Positions 1-6,912 of a stretch of DNA of 8,492 nucleotides are shown piece after piece. The stretch comes from Bacteroidota bacterium (GTDB lineage Bacteria; Bacteroidota; Bacteroidia; Sphingobacteriales; Sphingobacteriaceae), in the NCBI GenBank assembly GCA_025355225.1, contig JANYAB010000811.1, positions 1 to 8,492 of the forward strand, read 5' to 3'. A program made the position numbers and the translations under genes. The notes beneath the pieces were generated by a model that was not told the origin of the DNA, did not search any database, and saw only the letters and a list, made by a program, of their open reading frames with translations. The stretch's first letter is position 1. Every line of letters starts with the position of its first letter.

Positions 1-400
1 GGAATTCCTTAAGCAGGTTTTGGTCATCTGGTTTTGTCGGCACACATGTACTAACCAATTTAAGCGATTTCAAACGATAAAAAGCAGCGGAAGGATTGTT
101 TTTGTAAATAAGCTTAAGAGGAGGTAAATAACAAAATGCCCTCCTGAAATGCCCTCTTACTTCTACAGCTATCTGATCCTTAACATTTAAACTATCGCCC
201 AGCTTGCATGTAAATGTCGCGGGGAAAATCTCTCCTTCTTTATCCTTTTTAGCCAGCACTTTTTTAATATTTAGTGTAAGCGTCGCGTTTAATACAGAGG
301 TATCTTTAAAAAAATTTACTCTGTCAACAAATTTCTGGGCATAGGTAATTTCAATGCTCGAGATAGTTAAAAACACTAATGCTGCTAAAAAACGTTTCAT
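1..400 (-). CDS. Exported protein of unknown function, N-terminal part (3' end beyond window)
   Basis: An open frame starts at the ATG at 400-398 and reads without a stop for 133 codons to the left edge, so the C-terminus is missing. The first 22 residues form a clear Sec signal peptide: MKRF, a hydrophobic stretch (LAALVFLTISS), then ITYA with cleavage expected before QK. The mature part begins with a beta-rich stretch (repeated short segments such as NATLTLNIKKVL). It then has a conserved-looking block around residues 85-101 (VEVRGHFRRAFC, then PPLKLIYK) and LKSLKLVSTC further on. This 'R-G-x-x-R-R ... C-x-x-PPLKL ... LKLVSTC' pattern resembles Bacteroidota proteins usually left as hypothetical, and loosely the N-terminal lobe of CotH-like kinases; the CotH link is a guess. 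It lies downstream of the phosphatase gene on the same strand, with a 140-bp repeat-bearing spacer between them, so it may have its own promoter. I assign no function. Confidence 0.75.
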   Translation of the reverse strand, partial: MKRFLAALVFLTISSIEITYAQKFVDRVNFFKDTSVLNATLTLNIKKVLAKKDKEGEIFPATFTCKLGDSLNVKDQIAVEVRGHFRRAFCYLPPLKLIYKNNPSAAFYRLKSLKLVSTCVPTKPDDQNLLKEF

Positions 401-463
401 GGCTGTGAATTTATGGTTAAAGGATATTTTTTTATTAAAACCTGGTGTCAAGTCAGCGGTCTT

Positions 464-531
464 TAGTCGGAAGTCTTAAGTCGAAAGTCTTAAGTCGAAT
501 TTTACTCCTTTTCTTACTTCGGACTTAAGAC
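464..531. repeat. AAGTC heptamer array with an inverted copy (hairpin-capable intergenic repeat)
   Basis: Five tandem heptamers run from 464 to 498: TAGTCGG, AAGTCTT, AAGTCGA, AAGTCTT, AAGTCGA. After an 18-nt pyrimidine-rich loop, 518-531 (TTCGGACTTAAGAC) is the reverse complement of 487-499 apart from one extra C, so the RNA could fold into a stem of about 13 bp. The element fills most of the spacer between the phosphatase stop codon and the exported-protein gene, both on the minus strand. I recall similar AAGTC/CTTAAG heptamer runs in intergenic regions of sphingobacteria, but I cannot confirm copy number here. It may be a dispersed intergenic repeat, an mRNA-stabilising 3' structure, or both. 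No T-run follows the stem on the minus strand, so it is not a classic intrinsic terminator. Confidence 0.7.
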
Positions 532-540
532 AATACATTA

Positions 541-2199
541 TCATCGCGATACTTCTTCAATAACATGCCCTATAGAACCGCTTGGCATTTGGATATGGAG
601 CAAATACGCAATTGTAGGCGCAATATCTGTCATATACACCTCCCTGCCAGTTTGGCCCGATTTTATGTTCCACCCATACCAGATCAGCGGTATATGCGAG
701 TCATAGGGATTCCATTCGCCGTGCGTCGTCCCGCCATTCTCAAACCCTTCTATCCACTGCGGTTTAAAAATAATTTGTATATCCCCGCTGCGCTGAGGAT
801 AATATCCATTAGTCACCGCTGTTTTTATTGTGGCATTTAATGTTGTTTCATTTAATTTATCCAGGGGAAATGCCCTGTAAACACCGGGCTGTGTTAATAG
901 ATAATCCACCACTACTTTATTTATAGAATCTTTGTTCAATCCAAGGTGTTTTATCAAGCTGCGGTTAAGGTGAACCTGGTAGGTTGACACGTCCATCAGC
1001 AATTTATCGGAGCCAAATTTATCCTTCAATAATTTATTTAGTTCATCCGTATAGGCTGCATCAACAGCGTTACCCGCGGGGATTTTGTATTGATTTAAAA
1101 AAAATGGAACCTGGGCAGCACCATGATCGGCTGTTAAGAACACCAAATATTCGCCTTTCCCAACTTTATCGTCCAGATAGTCCAGAAAATTGCCGAGATC
1201 TTTATCCAATCTCAAAAAATCATCTTCTGCTTCTACCGAATTTGGCCCAAAAGTATGACCAATATAATCCGGAGTTGATATACTTAGAGTCAGCATATCG
1301 GTATTTGTACCCGCACCTAATTGTTCACCGTTTATAGCTGCCTTGGCCATTTCAAACGTAAAACTATTCCCATAAGGTGTAACATGCAGAAGTCCGTAAT
1401 TTTTACCTATAAATTGTTTTAAGTTATAAGGGAACCCTTTTGCCTCTCTTCCAAATGGCCGGTATTCGTAAGGTTCCTCATCAGGCGTACTCTGCACATA
1501 GGTTGCCAGCGGGTAAAGCGTGTTCCAGTCGAGCGCAAAGTATTGATCTACTAATTTTTTTGCGTTTTGATCCTGTACCCATTTGGGCAATTCATTAAGA
1601 TAATAAGAAGAAGATATCCAATTTCCGGTAGTCTCTTCATACCAATATGCCGCATTTGCACTATGGCCGGCAGGTAAGATGGCAGCGCGATCCTTAAGGG
1701 CTATGCCGATAACTTTGCTGTGGAAATTGGTTGCCAGGTGCAGTTCGTCACCAATTGTGGACACCAACAAGTTGCGGGGACTCATTTGCCCTGCTTTGGA
1801 GTTGCCGCCTATTGTTTTTACCTGATCGTCACCGGTACAATAAGTATCCCGTGACAGATCATAATCCCACCATTCATTGCCGGTTATACCATTAATAGCA
1901 GGAACGGAGCCGGTGTAAATACAGGTATGGCCACAGGCGGTTACAGTAGGTATATAGGGGATCATTGTATTTTGGCAGGAAAATCCGTTGCCTATAAGCC
2001 TTTTAAAGCCCCCGTTATTAAGATACCTGTTGTAATAACGGTACAGGTAGTCCCAACGCATCTGGTCAACTACAATACCAACCACAAGTTTTGGTCTCGG
2101 GATTCCTGATTGCAAAGCAACCTGTCGGCTGGTATTGTTTTGCGCGGTGCCATACAATACAAAACAAACGCAAAAAAATACAAGTAAAGATTTGACCAT
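541..2199 (-). CDS. pafA: PafA-family alkaline phosphatase (exported phosphomonoesterase)
   Basis: This is a 552-residue enzyme of the alkaline phosphatase superfamily that hydrolyses phosphate monoesters outside the cytoplasmic membrane. I chose the ATG at 2199 because it opens a normal signal peptide (MVKSLLVFFCVCFVLYGTAQ, cleavage before or at AQ). The open frame runs 23 codons further upstream but that part looks like untranslated leader. Residues match the characterised PafA of Elizabethkingia: metal ligand D45 (VVDQMR), nucleophile T87 in PTVTACGH, N108 in GITGN, phosphate-binding K169 and R171 (LKDRAAILPAGH), ligands D311 and H315 (TPDYIGH), D358-H359 (TADHG) and H493 (TTHGEW). Their spacing follows PafA numbering with a constant offset of 6-8, so the fold should be complete and active. 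The N/K/R set favours monoesterase over nucleotide pyrophosphatase activity. In this phylum PafA enzymes are typically not repressed by phosphate; no Pho-type operator is evident here. A paralogous NPP-type diesterase is the less likely alternative. Confidence 0.92.
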   Translation of the reverse strand: MVKSLLVFFCVCFVLYGTAQNNTSRQVALQSGIPRPKLVVGIVVDQMRWDYLYRYYNRYLNNGGFKRLIGNGFSCQNTMIPYIPTVTACGHTCIYTGSVPAINGITGNEWWDYDLSRDTYCTGDDQVKTIGGNSKAGQMSPRNLLVSTIGDELHLATNFHSKVIGIALKDRAAILPAGHSANAAYWYEETTGNWISSSYYLNELPKWVQDQNAKKLVDQYFALDWNTLYPLATYVQSTPDEEPYEYRPFGREAKGFPYNLKQFIGKNYGLLHVTPYGNSFTFEMAKAAINGEQLGAGTNTDMLTLSISTPDYIGHTFGPNSVEAEDDFLRLDKDLGNFLDYLDDKVGKGEYLVFLTADHGAAQVPFFLNQYKIPAGNAVDAAYTDELNKLLKDKFGSDKLLMDVSTYQVHLNRSLIKHLGLNKDSINKVVVDYLLTQPGVYRAFPLDKLNETTLNATIKTAVTNGYYPQRSGDIQIIFKPQWIEGFENGGTTHGEWNPYDSHIPLIWYGWNIKSGQTGREVYMTDIAPTIAYLLHIQMPSGSIGHVIEEVSR

Positions 2200-2353
2200 G
2201 CAATTGAATTTAGCTAAATAATTGAAAATTACGAAGTTCTGCACAGAAATAATAAATAAACATACCAAAAAAAATTAAAAAAAAATCGAAAATAAAAATA
2301 ATATCTTAGATAAAATATCAGCTCAGTTCAAAGGGTATTGTAAATATTATGGC
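2200..2353. promoter_or_regulatory. AT-rich divergent spacer holding the promoters of the phosphatase and HD-PycTM genes
   Basis: This 154-bp spacer separates two divergent starts, so both promoters should lie here. It is strongly A-rich on the plus strand around 2260-2310. Neither side shows a clean Bacteroidota TTTG / TAnnTTTG pair. The nearest match is TAATTTTC on the minus strand about 35 bases before the phosphatase ATG, one mismatch from TAnnTTTG but without a convincing -33 partner. No strong Shine-Dalgarno precedes either ATG, as is usual in this phylum. Confidence 0.4.
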
Positions 2354-3628
2354 ATGAATCAAACCACTTCAGATAAAAAGAAAACATCAGCCATGAATTA
2401 CCAGGACCTTTTAAAAGAAGTTGCCGGGCATGTAATTCTTCTGTTTATACAAAACCCGGATGAGCGCCGATACTATCATAACCTTACCCACGTTGCCGGA
2501 TTAGTAGAAGCCGCTAAAAAAATTAATGCTTATCATCAGGTTGATGAACGAGAAAATTTTATTACATCCACTGCATTGTGGTTCCTTGATACCGGTATTA
2601 TTTTCGAAGGCATGGGTTTTCATCAAACAAAAAGTGCTGAACTTGTTGAAAACTTTTTGAAAACCCAAGGAGTAGATGACGGTACGATTGATGAAATAAA
2701 AAACTGTCTCCTGGCTACAAGTTTGCCTCAGAAAGCTGTTTCTTTAACGGAAAAAATTGTTTGTGATGCTCAAATTTTTTATTGCGGAACGCCGACGTTT
2801 AAAGAGGAAACCCGACTGCTAAGGAAAGAAGCAGAAGCACTTACCGGCACCACAATAAGCAATATGGAGTGGCGTGCACAAACAATTGAATTATTGGAAA
2901 ACAGCCATTACCTTACAGACTATTGCCGGTTGACATTAAATAAAACAAAAGAAGAAAATTTATCAGCGTTAAAAATTAAGCATGAAATAAAAATGCGGAA
3001 AGAAAACTCCGTCGCCGGCAAACTAACAGATGATCTAATAGCCCTGAAGGCTGTTGAACTGAATGAAAGAACCGACGATTATGTTAAACAACTAAAAAAG
3101 AGTAAGCATCATCTGCGGGGCGTTCAAACCATGTTTAAAAATTCATCTTCAAATCACCAGCGCTTAAGTGTTATGGCCGACAACAAGGCATTCATAATGA
3201 TTTCGGTAAACTCTATTATCATATCAGTTGCTATTGGTTTGTACATAGGAAAACTTGTGCAAAAGTCTAACCTCGTTTTACCAACTATTTTGTTACTCGG
3301 GGTAAGCGTAGTAGCAATTATCTATTCTGTTCTGGCCACCAGGCCCAATATCCCAAACGGCACTTTTACCAGGGAGCAAATCGACCAGAAAACAGTAAAT
3401 CTGCTGTTCTTTGGAAGTTTTTATAAAATGGATTTACCAGAATTTGAATATGGAATAAAGCAAATGATGAACGATAGTGAGTTTTTATATGGAAGCCTGA
3501 TAAAAGATATTTATGGACAAGGCAGGATTTTAGGGCGTAAGTTCCGTTTGTTGCGAATATCATACAATGTATTTATGTATGGCATGGCCATTTCAGTGAT
3601 TGCTTACATTGTGGCCGCTTTTTTTTAG
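2354..3628 (+). CDS. HD-phosphohydrolase-like domain fused to a PycTM (DUF5706) membrane effector module
   Basis: The protein has 424 residues and three parts. Residues about 15-195 resemble the small HD-superfamily hydrolases (COG4339 type): RRYYHNLTHV with H42 and H46, then F77-L78-D79 where the family has F-H-D, then H90-x3-S94, then D138-A-Q140 where DAD is expected. Residues about 195-260 are charged and helical, probably coiled coil. Residues about 262-424 match the PycTM/DUF5706 family: NHQRLSVMADNKA leads into two hydrophobic helices (about 279-299 and 307-327), a cytoplasmic-looking segment, and a third helix (about 404-422) at the very C-terminus. PycTM proteins in Pycsar systems respond to cyclic pyrimidine nucleotides and damage the host membrane. 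HD-PycTM fusions also occur as apparent stand-alone genes in this phylum, and no cyclase lies beside this one. Loss of two ligands suggests the HD part binds rather than cleaves a nucleotide; that is inference. The ATG at 2354 is used; an internal ATG at 2393 would also keep the HD domain. Confidence 0.85.
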   Translation: MNQTTSDKKKTSAMNYQDLLKEVAGHVILLFIQNPDERRYYHNLTHVAGLVEAAKKINAYHQVDERENFITSTALWFLDTGIIFEGMGFHQTKSAELVENFLKTQGVDDGTIDEIKNCLLATSLPQKAVSLTEKIVCDAQIFYCGTPTFKEETRLLRKEAEALTGTTISNMEWRAQTIELLENSHYLTDYCRLTLNKTKEENLSALKIKHEIKMRKENSVAGKLTDDLIALKAVELNERTDDYVKQLKKSKHHLRGVQTMFKNSSSNHQRLSVMADNKAFIMISVNSIIISVAIGLYIGKLVQKSNLVLPTILLLGVSVVAIIYSVLATRPNIPNGTFTREQIDQKTVNLLFFGSFYKMDLPEFEYGIKQMMNDSEFLYGSLIKDIYGQGRILGRKFRLLRISYNVFMYGMAISVIAYIVAAFF

Positions 3629-3637
3629 GCCTTTACC

Positions 3638-4678
3638 TTATTTGTCCCGATGGCTATCGGGATGGTTTTTATGATGCTTCTTGTCCTTGTCGTGTAAATT
3701 AAGCACCAGTTTTTCCGATCCACCTTCGCCACGGTGCTCGAGGTCATCAAACAATCCTTCATCAGAAAGATCCAGCGTATGGGAGTTTTCCCAATCAAGG
3801 TGAGCAATTTTTTGGAGCCGCTCAACAACATCTGCATCGTGTACTTCAATTGCGAGTTCGCGGCGGTGGTCAAAGCTGCCCGGAGCAAGATTAATGGACC
3901 CTATGATAGCCCTGCAACCATCAGCAAGGAGCATCTTGCCATGCAGCTTCAAATGTTTCAGCTTGTGAATTTTGATGCCGACGTCGTCCATAATACGCAA
4001 GCCCCCTACACCTTCCACTATCTTTTCCATTTTAAGTGTGTGCGGTGGGGGCACCATTACGTGTACTTTTACTCCACGGCTCGCTGCACGAACAATGCGC
4101 TCTATAATTACCAGATCCTGAAAGCGCTCATTCTGTACAAATAAAGTGTGCTTTGCCTGATCAATAAACTTCGCTATCCGTGTTCGCCCATTCAAACTGC
4201 ACCAGATCAGGTAAGAATCTTCCCCCGGGTCAAAATCCCTCCGGTGCCAATCAGCTTCAAAGCATAACATAATTTCCTCCACCTCATGCGGATGTGAAGT
4301 AATGATGGCATAATCCCTTGTTTCAGTAAAGTTTTTTGTTTCCCAATTCAATGATTTCACAAAAGCAAGCCTCGCATCTATCACCATTGATTTTTCGTGA
4401 GTAATAACAAAGCATGGGTTACTGTCACGTACTTCTATCCCTGCTGCTTCAAGTTTAGTCCGGGTATCTTCATTTTCCTCTTCACCGCTTCGCCTGGAGG
4501 GATTGAGCATTACCTTTACCTTCACACCGCGTTGCTTTGCCGCTATAACAGCATTAAGTAGTTCAGGGTCCGAAAAAAGGAACATTTTTATCAGTATGGA
4601 TTTAGTTGCGCTGTCGATAGCGTCAACAATAGACTTTATTGTATCATCAGGGAAAACAATAATTGAACGTTGAAACAT
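3638..4678 (-). CDS. Phospholipase D / cardiolipin synthase-like protein with two HKD motifs
   Basis: This 346-residue protein of the PLD superfamily has two half-domains that together form one active site. The first HKD motif is H94-E-K96-x4-D101, followed by KSLN (residues 108-111) where family members usually have GSxN. The second is H246-G-K248-x4-D253, followed by a standard GSIN at 260-263 and APGSFDHRRELA. There is no signal peptide or transmembrane segment, so it resembles the soluble ClsB/YwiE-like or nuclease-type branch more than membrane-anchored cardiolipin synthase ClsA. The likely role is transfer or hydrolysis of phosphodiester bonds in phospholipids; a substrate cannot be assigned. 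Residues 328-346 form a His/Asp/Lys-rich tail whose last codons are made of the neighbouring gene's terminator hairpin. The gene starts 54 bp after the stop of the upstream exporter on the same strand, so co-transcription is likely. The start is the ATG at 4678; no strong Shine-Dalgarno is visible. Confidence 0.88.
   Translation of the reverse strand: MFQRSIIVFPDDTIKSIVDAIDSATKSILIKMFLFSDPELLNAVIAAKQRGVKVKVMLNPSRRSGEEENEDTRTKLEAAGIEVRDSNPCFVITHEKSMVIDARLAFVKSLNWETKNFTETRDYAIITSHPHEVEEIMLCFEADWHRRDFDPGEDSYLIWCSLNGRTRIAKFIDQAKHTLFVQNERFQDLVIIERIVRAASRGVKVHVMVPPPHTLKMEKIVEGVGGLRIMDDVGIKIHKLKHLKLHGKMLLADGCRAIIGSINLAPGSFDHRRELAIEVHDADVVERLQKIAHLDWENSHTLDLSDEGLFDDLEHRGEGGSEKLVLNLHDKDKKHHKNHPDSHRDK
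3645..3670 (+). terminator. Rho-independent terminator of the HD-PycTM gene
   Basis: TCCCGAT at 3645-3651 pairs perfectly with ATCGGGA at 3656-3662 around a GGCT loop, and the plus strand continues TGGTTTTT to 3670. It begins 16 bases after the HD-PycTM stop codon. This hairpin type is common in Bacteroidota 3' ends. It lies entirely inside the final codons of the convergent PLD gene. On the minus strand the stem is followed by CAAATAAGG rather than a T-run, so termination should be efficient only for the plus-strand gene. Confidence 0.8.
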
Positions 4679-4732
4679 GAGCTGTATGTTAAAATCTGTT
4701 CTGTTAGCGGACTATTTTTTATAAGTGGTAAT

Positions 4733-6595
4733 CTACGAAATAATTTTGTGAAGTGAATGTTTTGCGATCGACTGCATGATATAAAGTTCCGCATAAACTC
4801 CCCCCCTCACCATCAGCTCTTCATGAGTGCCTTCTTCTACTATGCAGCCTTCGTGCAGCACAACTATTTTATCGCAATCAGAAATAGTAGTGAGACGATG
4901 GGCAATCGTGATAACCGTACGCCCTTCCATTAATTGCTCCAATGCTTCCATAACGATCTTTTCAGCTTCTACATCGAGCGAAGCTGTAGGTTCGTCCAAT
5001 ACGAGAATAGGGGAATTGCGCACTACAGCCCTTGCAATACCAATTCGCTGCCGCTGCCCTCCCGAGAGTGTCATTCCCCTCTCTCCCACCAGCGTATCAT
5101 ATCCATGGGGCATCCTGCTAATAAATTCGTGTGCGTTTGCCAGCTTTGCTGCTTCAATTATCTCGTCCCTGCTGGCATCAGGTCTGCCATAAGCGATATT
5201 TTCCTCTACAGAACCATAAAAAAGCACGGTATCCTGCAAAACAAATCCAATTTGTGAACGCAATCCATCGAGGCTGAAATCTGTAATATCTTTCCCATCT
5301 ATTAATACTCTCCCGGCAGTTGGGTCATAAAACCGGGCTATGAGACTCACTATGGTTGATTTTCCGCAACCCGTTGGCCCGCATATGCCTATCCGTTGCC
5401 CGCAATTGATCTGAAGATTGACATCTTGTAAAACGGGCGATTCAGGATTATAGGCGAAGGACACATGATCAAAAGTAATATTACCGTTTAGCCTGCCGGG
5501 ATCTTCTGCATCCGGCTTTTCTGATACTATAATTTCTGTATCAAGAATAGCTTGTATCCGTTCCAATGCTACTGTTGCCTGGGCAATAGTGCTGGTCATC
5601 TTGGCAAGGTCCTGCACTGGAGAAAAGAATTTATTCATGTACCATAAAAAAACGGTTAACGAACCTACCGTCATTACCCCTTTAAGTACGAGGCCTGCCC
5701 CTTGCCATAGAACAATCGCAGTGCAAACCGATACTGTGATAGTTATAACCGGGGAGAGAACTGATTTTACCCGCCTGGCCTTGAGTGCTGCTCCAACCGT
5801 TTCAAGGCTTACTTTTTTAAGCCGGTCTTCCTCCAGCTCCTGGCGCCCAAAAGCATTTACTGCACGGATGGATTCCAAACCCTGCTGAAGCACGGTCAGC
5901 ATATTACTCTGATCTCTGCGCACCTCATGAGTCGCCTTTTTCATTACTTTTTTAAAGCGCGCTACAAATAATAACAGAAATGGAGTAACACCTATCGCCA
6001 CCAGCGTGAAGCCCGCATTTAGAAAAAACATAAGACCAAGCATACCTACGATAGTAAGCGAGTCAACAATAATGTTCATTAGTGTTGACGAGGCAAAGTC
6101 CTGTATAGTCGAAACATCTGTTGTGATGGTGCTCAGCAATTTCCCGGTTTGATGGGTATCGTAATATTCCAACGAGAGCCGTTGAAGATGATGATATATT
6201 CGTCTTCGTAAGTCGTTCGAAACATATTGGGCTACGCTCTCGGTAAAATAATTGTCCAGGTAACTGGCAAGCGAACCAATTGCTGCCATCGCTATCATGC
6301 TAATAGCGGCAACTGCTGCAAATTGTATCCTGTTTTCACCCGGAAAAACTGCATCCATCCAAACCAGCCAGCCCGGCAATTTGTGATGACCAATAACATT
6401 ATCAATAATTATCTTCAGCGGCCATGGAGTAGCAAGGCTCATACAAGTTTCAATCAGCATTGCTAAGAAAATAATGAGCAGCCACTTTTTGTAAGGGCTT
6501 ACCATCGTCCAAACCAGTTTTGCAAGACTTTTTGAGGGAAGGCTGTTTGCCGTGGCTAAATCCGCAGGACTATTTGTTGGAAAGTCAGTTTTCAT
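4733..6595 (-). CDS. ABC exporter half-transporter, permease fused to ATPase (MsbA/LmrA/BmrA type)
   Basis: The protein has 620 residues from the ATG at 6595; a TTG one codon upstream could extend it by one residue but is less likely. The N-terminal half is a type IV exporter membrane domain with six predicted helices, roughly at 37-58, 90-113, 171-192, 194-213, 279-299 and 303-322, and the coupling-helix region around YYDTHQTGKLLS. The ATPase half is complete: Walker A GPTGCGKST (406-414), Q-loop Q454, signature LSGGQRQR (510-517), Walker B ILVLDEP with D534 and E535, and H-loop H566 (IAHR). It should work as a homodimer, exporting a lipid or amphipathic compound at the inner membrane. The substrate is not deducible, although the PLD gene just downstream hints at a lipid connection. 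Length and motif set are normal for the family, with no frameshift. A 361-bp spacer upstream suggests that transcription starts just before this gene. Confidence 0.93.
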   Translation of the reverse strand: MKTDFPTNSPADLATANSLPSKSLAKLVWTMVSPYKKWLLIIFLAMLIETCMSLATPWPLKIIIDNVIGHHKLPGWLVWMDAVFPGENRIQFAAVAAISMIAMAAIGSLASYLDNYFTESVAQYVSNDLRRRIYHHLQRLSLEYYDTHQTGKLLSTITTDVSTIQDFASSTLMNIIVDSLTIVGMLGLMFFLNAGFTLVAIGVTPFLLLFVARFKKVMKKATHEVRRDQSNMLTVLQQGLESIRAVNAFGRQELEEDRLKKVSLETVGAALKARRVKSVLSPVITITVSVCTAIVLWQGAGLVLKGVMTVGSLTVFLWYMNKFFSPVQDLAKMTSTIAQATVALERIQAILDTEIIVSEKPDAEDPGRLNGNITFDHVSFAYNPESPVLQDVNLQINCGQRIGICGPTGCGKSTIVSLIARFYDPTAGRVLIDGKDITDFSLDGLRSQIGFVLQDTVLFYGSVEENIAYGRPDASRDEIIEAAKLANAHEFISRMPHGYDTLVGERGMTLSGGQRQRIGIARAVVRNSPILVLDEPTASLDVEAEKIVMEALEQLMEGRTVITIAHRLTTISDCDKIVVLHEGCIVEEGTHEELMVRGGVYAELYIMQSIAKHSLHKIIS

Positions 6596-6799
6596 CAAAT
6601 GGTATCATTTTTTTGAGCTATTCCCTTTAACTACAAAAGTTATAAAGAGAGAAGGGCAAATACACGGAATGACTACTTTTAAATTTGTTTTATAAATGCT
6701 TTTGAAAAACGTTGTAAATACCAAAGACAGCTTTGTCCTTGATAATCAATAATCAAAGATATGAATTAGCGCGACTTTCGCAACAGACGTAAAAACAAA

Positions 6800-6819
6800 A
6801 ATCTTGTTTGGACAAGATT
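6800..6819. repeat. Perfect palindromic dyad AATCTTGT-TTGG-ACAAGATT
   Basis: AATCTTGT at 6800-6807 and ACAAGATT at 6812-6819 are exact reverse complements around a 4-base TTGG centre. No T-run follows on either strand, so a terminator is unlikely. A binding site for a dimeric regulator, about 205 bp upstream of the MsbA-like exporter start, is possible but unproven. Confidence 0.55.
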
Positions 6820-6826
6820 ATAAGAT

Positions 6827-6912
6827 TGCACCAAAACCTTATAAATTACTGTGTATCAATTTATTGAACAAATCAAAGGTCTGATTGCACACAATGGTGC
6901 TGTTTTGGTGCA
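6827..6912. repeat. 11-bp inverted repeat TGCACCAAAAC / GTTTTGGTGCA enclosing 64 bp
   Basis: TGCACCAAAAC at 6827-6837 and GTTTTGGTGCA at 6902-6912 are perfect reverse complements. Between them lie smaller related elements: ATTG-CACA-CAAT at 6884-6895, GGTGC at 6896-6900 and a second GATTGCAC at 6883-6890. The element could be a pair of operator arms, a long-range RNA stem in the 3' region of the upstream exporter mRNA, or the remnant of a small mobile repeat. No flanking target duplication is obvious. Confidence 0.55.

Noticed and set aside
464..498. Heptamer array considered as a CRISPR or minisatellite
   Set aside because: Units are 7 bp with no spacers between them, so it is not a CRISPR; it is a short intergenic repeat.
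565..1337. Plus-strand frames at 565-840 and 984-1337
   Set aside because: Both are antisense to the PafA-like phosphatase, whose catalytic residues lie in the minus-strand frame.
2200..2268. 23-codon N-terminal extension of the phosphatase to an ATG at 2268
   Set aside because: It would bury the clear signal peptide that starts at the ATG at 2199; the extension lies in AT-rich leader sequence.
3625..3888. 87-codon minus-strand frame overlapping the PLD gene end
   Set aside because: It is an out-of-frame shadow of the PLD coding sequence with no recognisable motif.
3734..4144. 136-codon plus-strand frame opposite the PLD gene
   Set aside because: It is entirely antisense to a gene with two intact HKD motifs, and its translation shows no domain-like pattern.
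4827..5888. Several plus-strand frames opposite the MsbA-like exporter (4827-5192, 4934-5257, 5589-5888)
   Set aside because: They are antisense shadows of the ATPase and membrane domains, with Ser/Arg/Pro-rich low-information translations.
6696..6752. 18-codon small frame in the exporter spacer, considered as a peptide precursor
   Set aside because: It is too short, has no Cys or leader-core pattern, no supporting start signal, and lies on the strand opposite both exporters.
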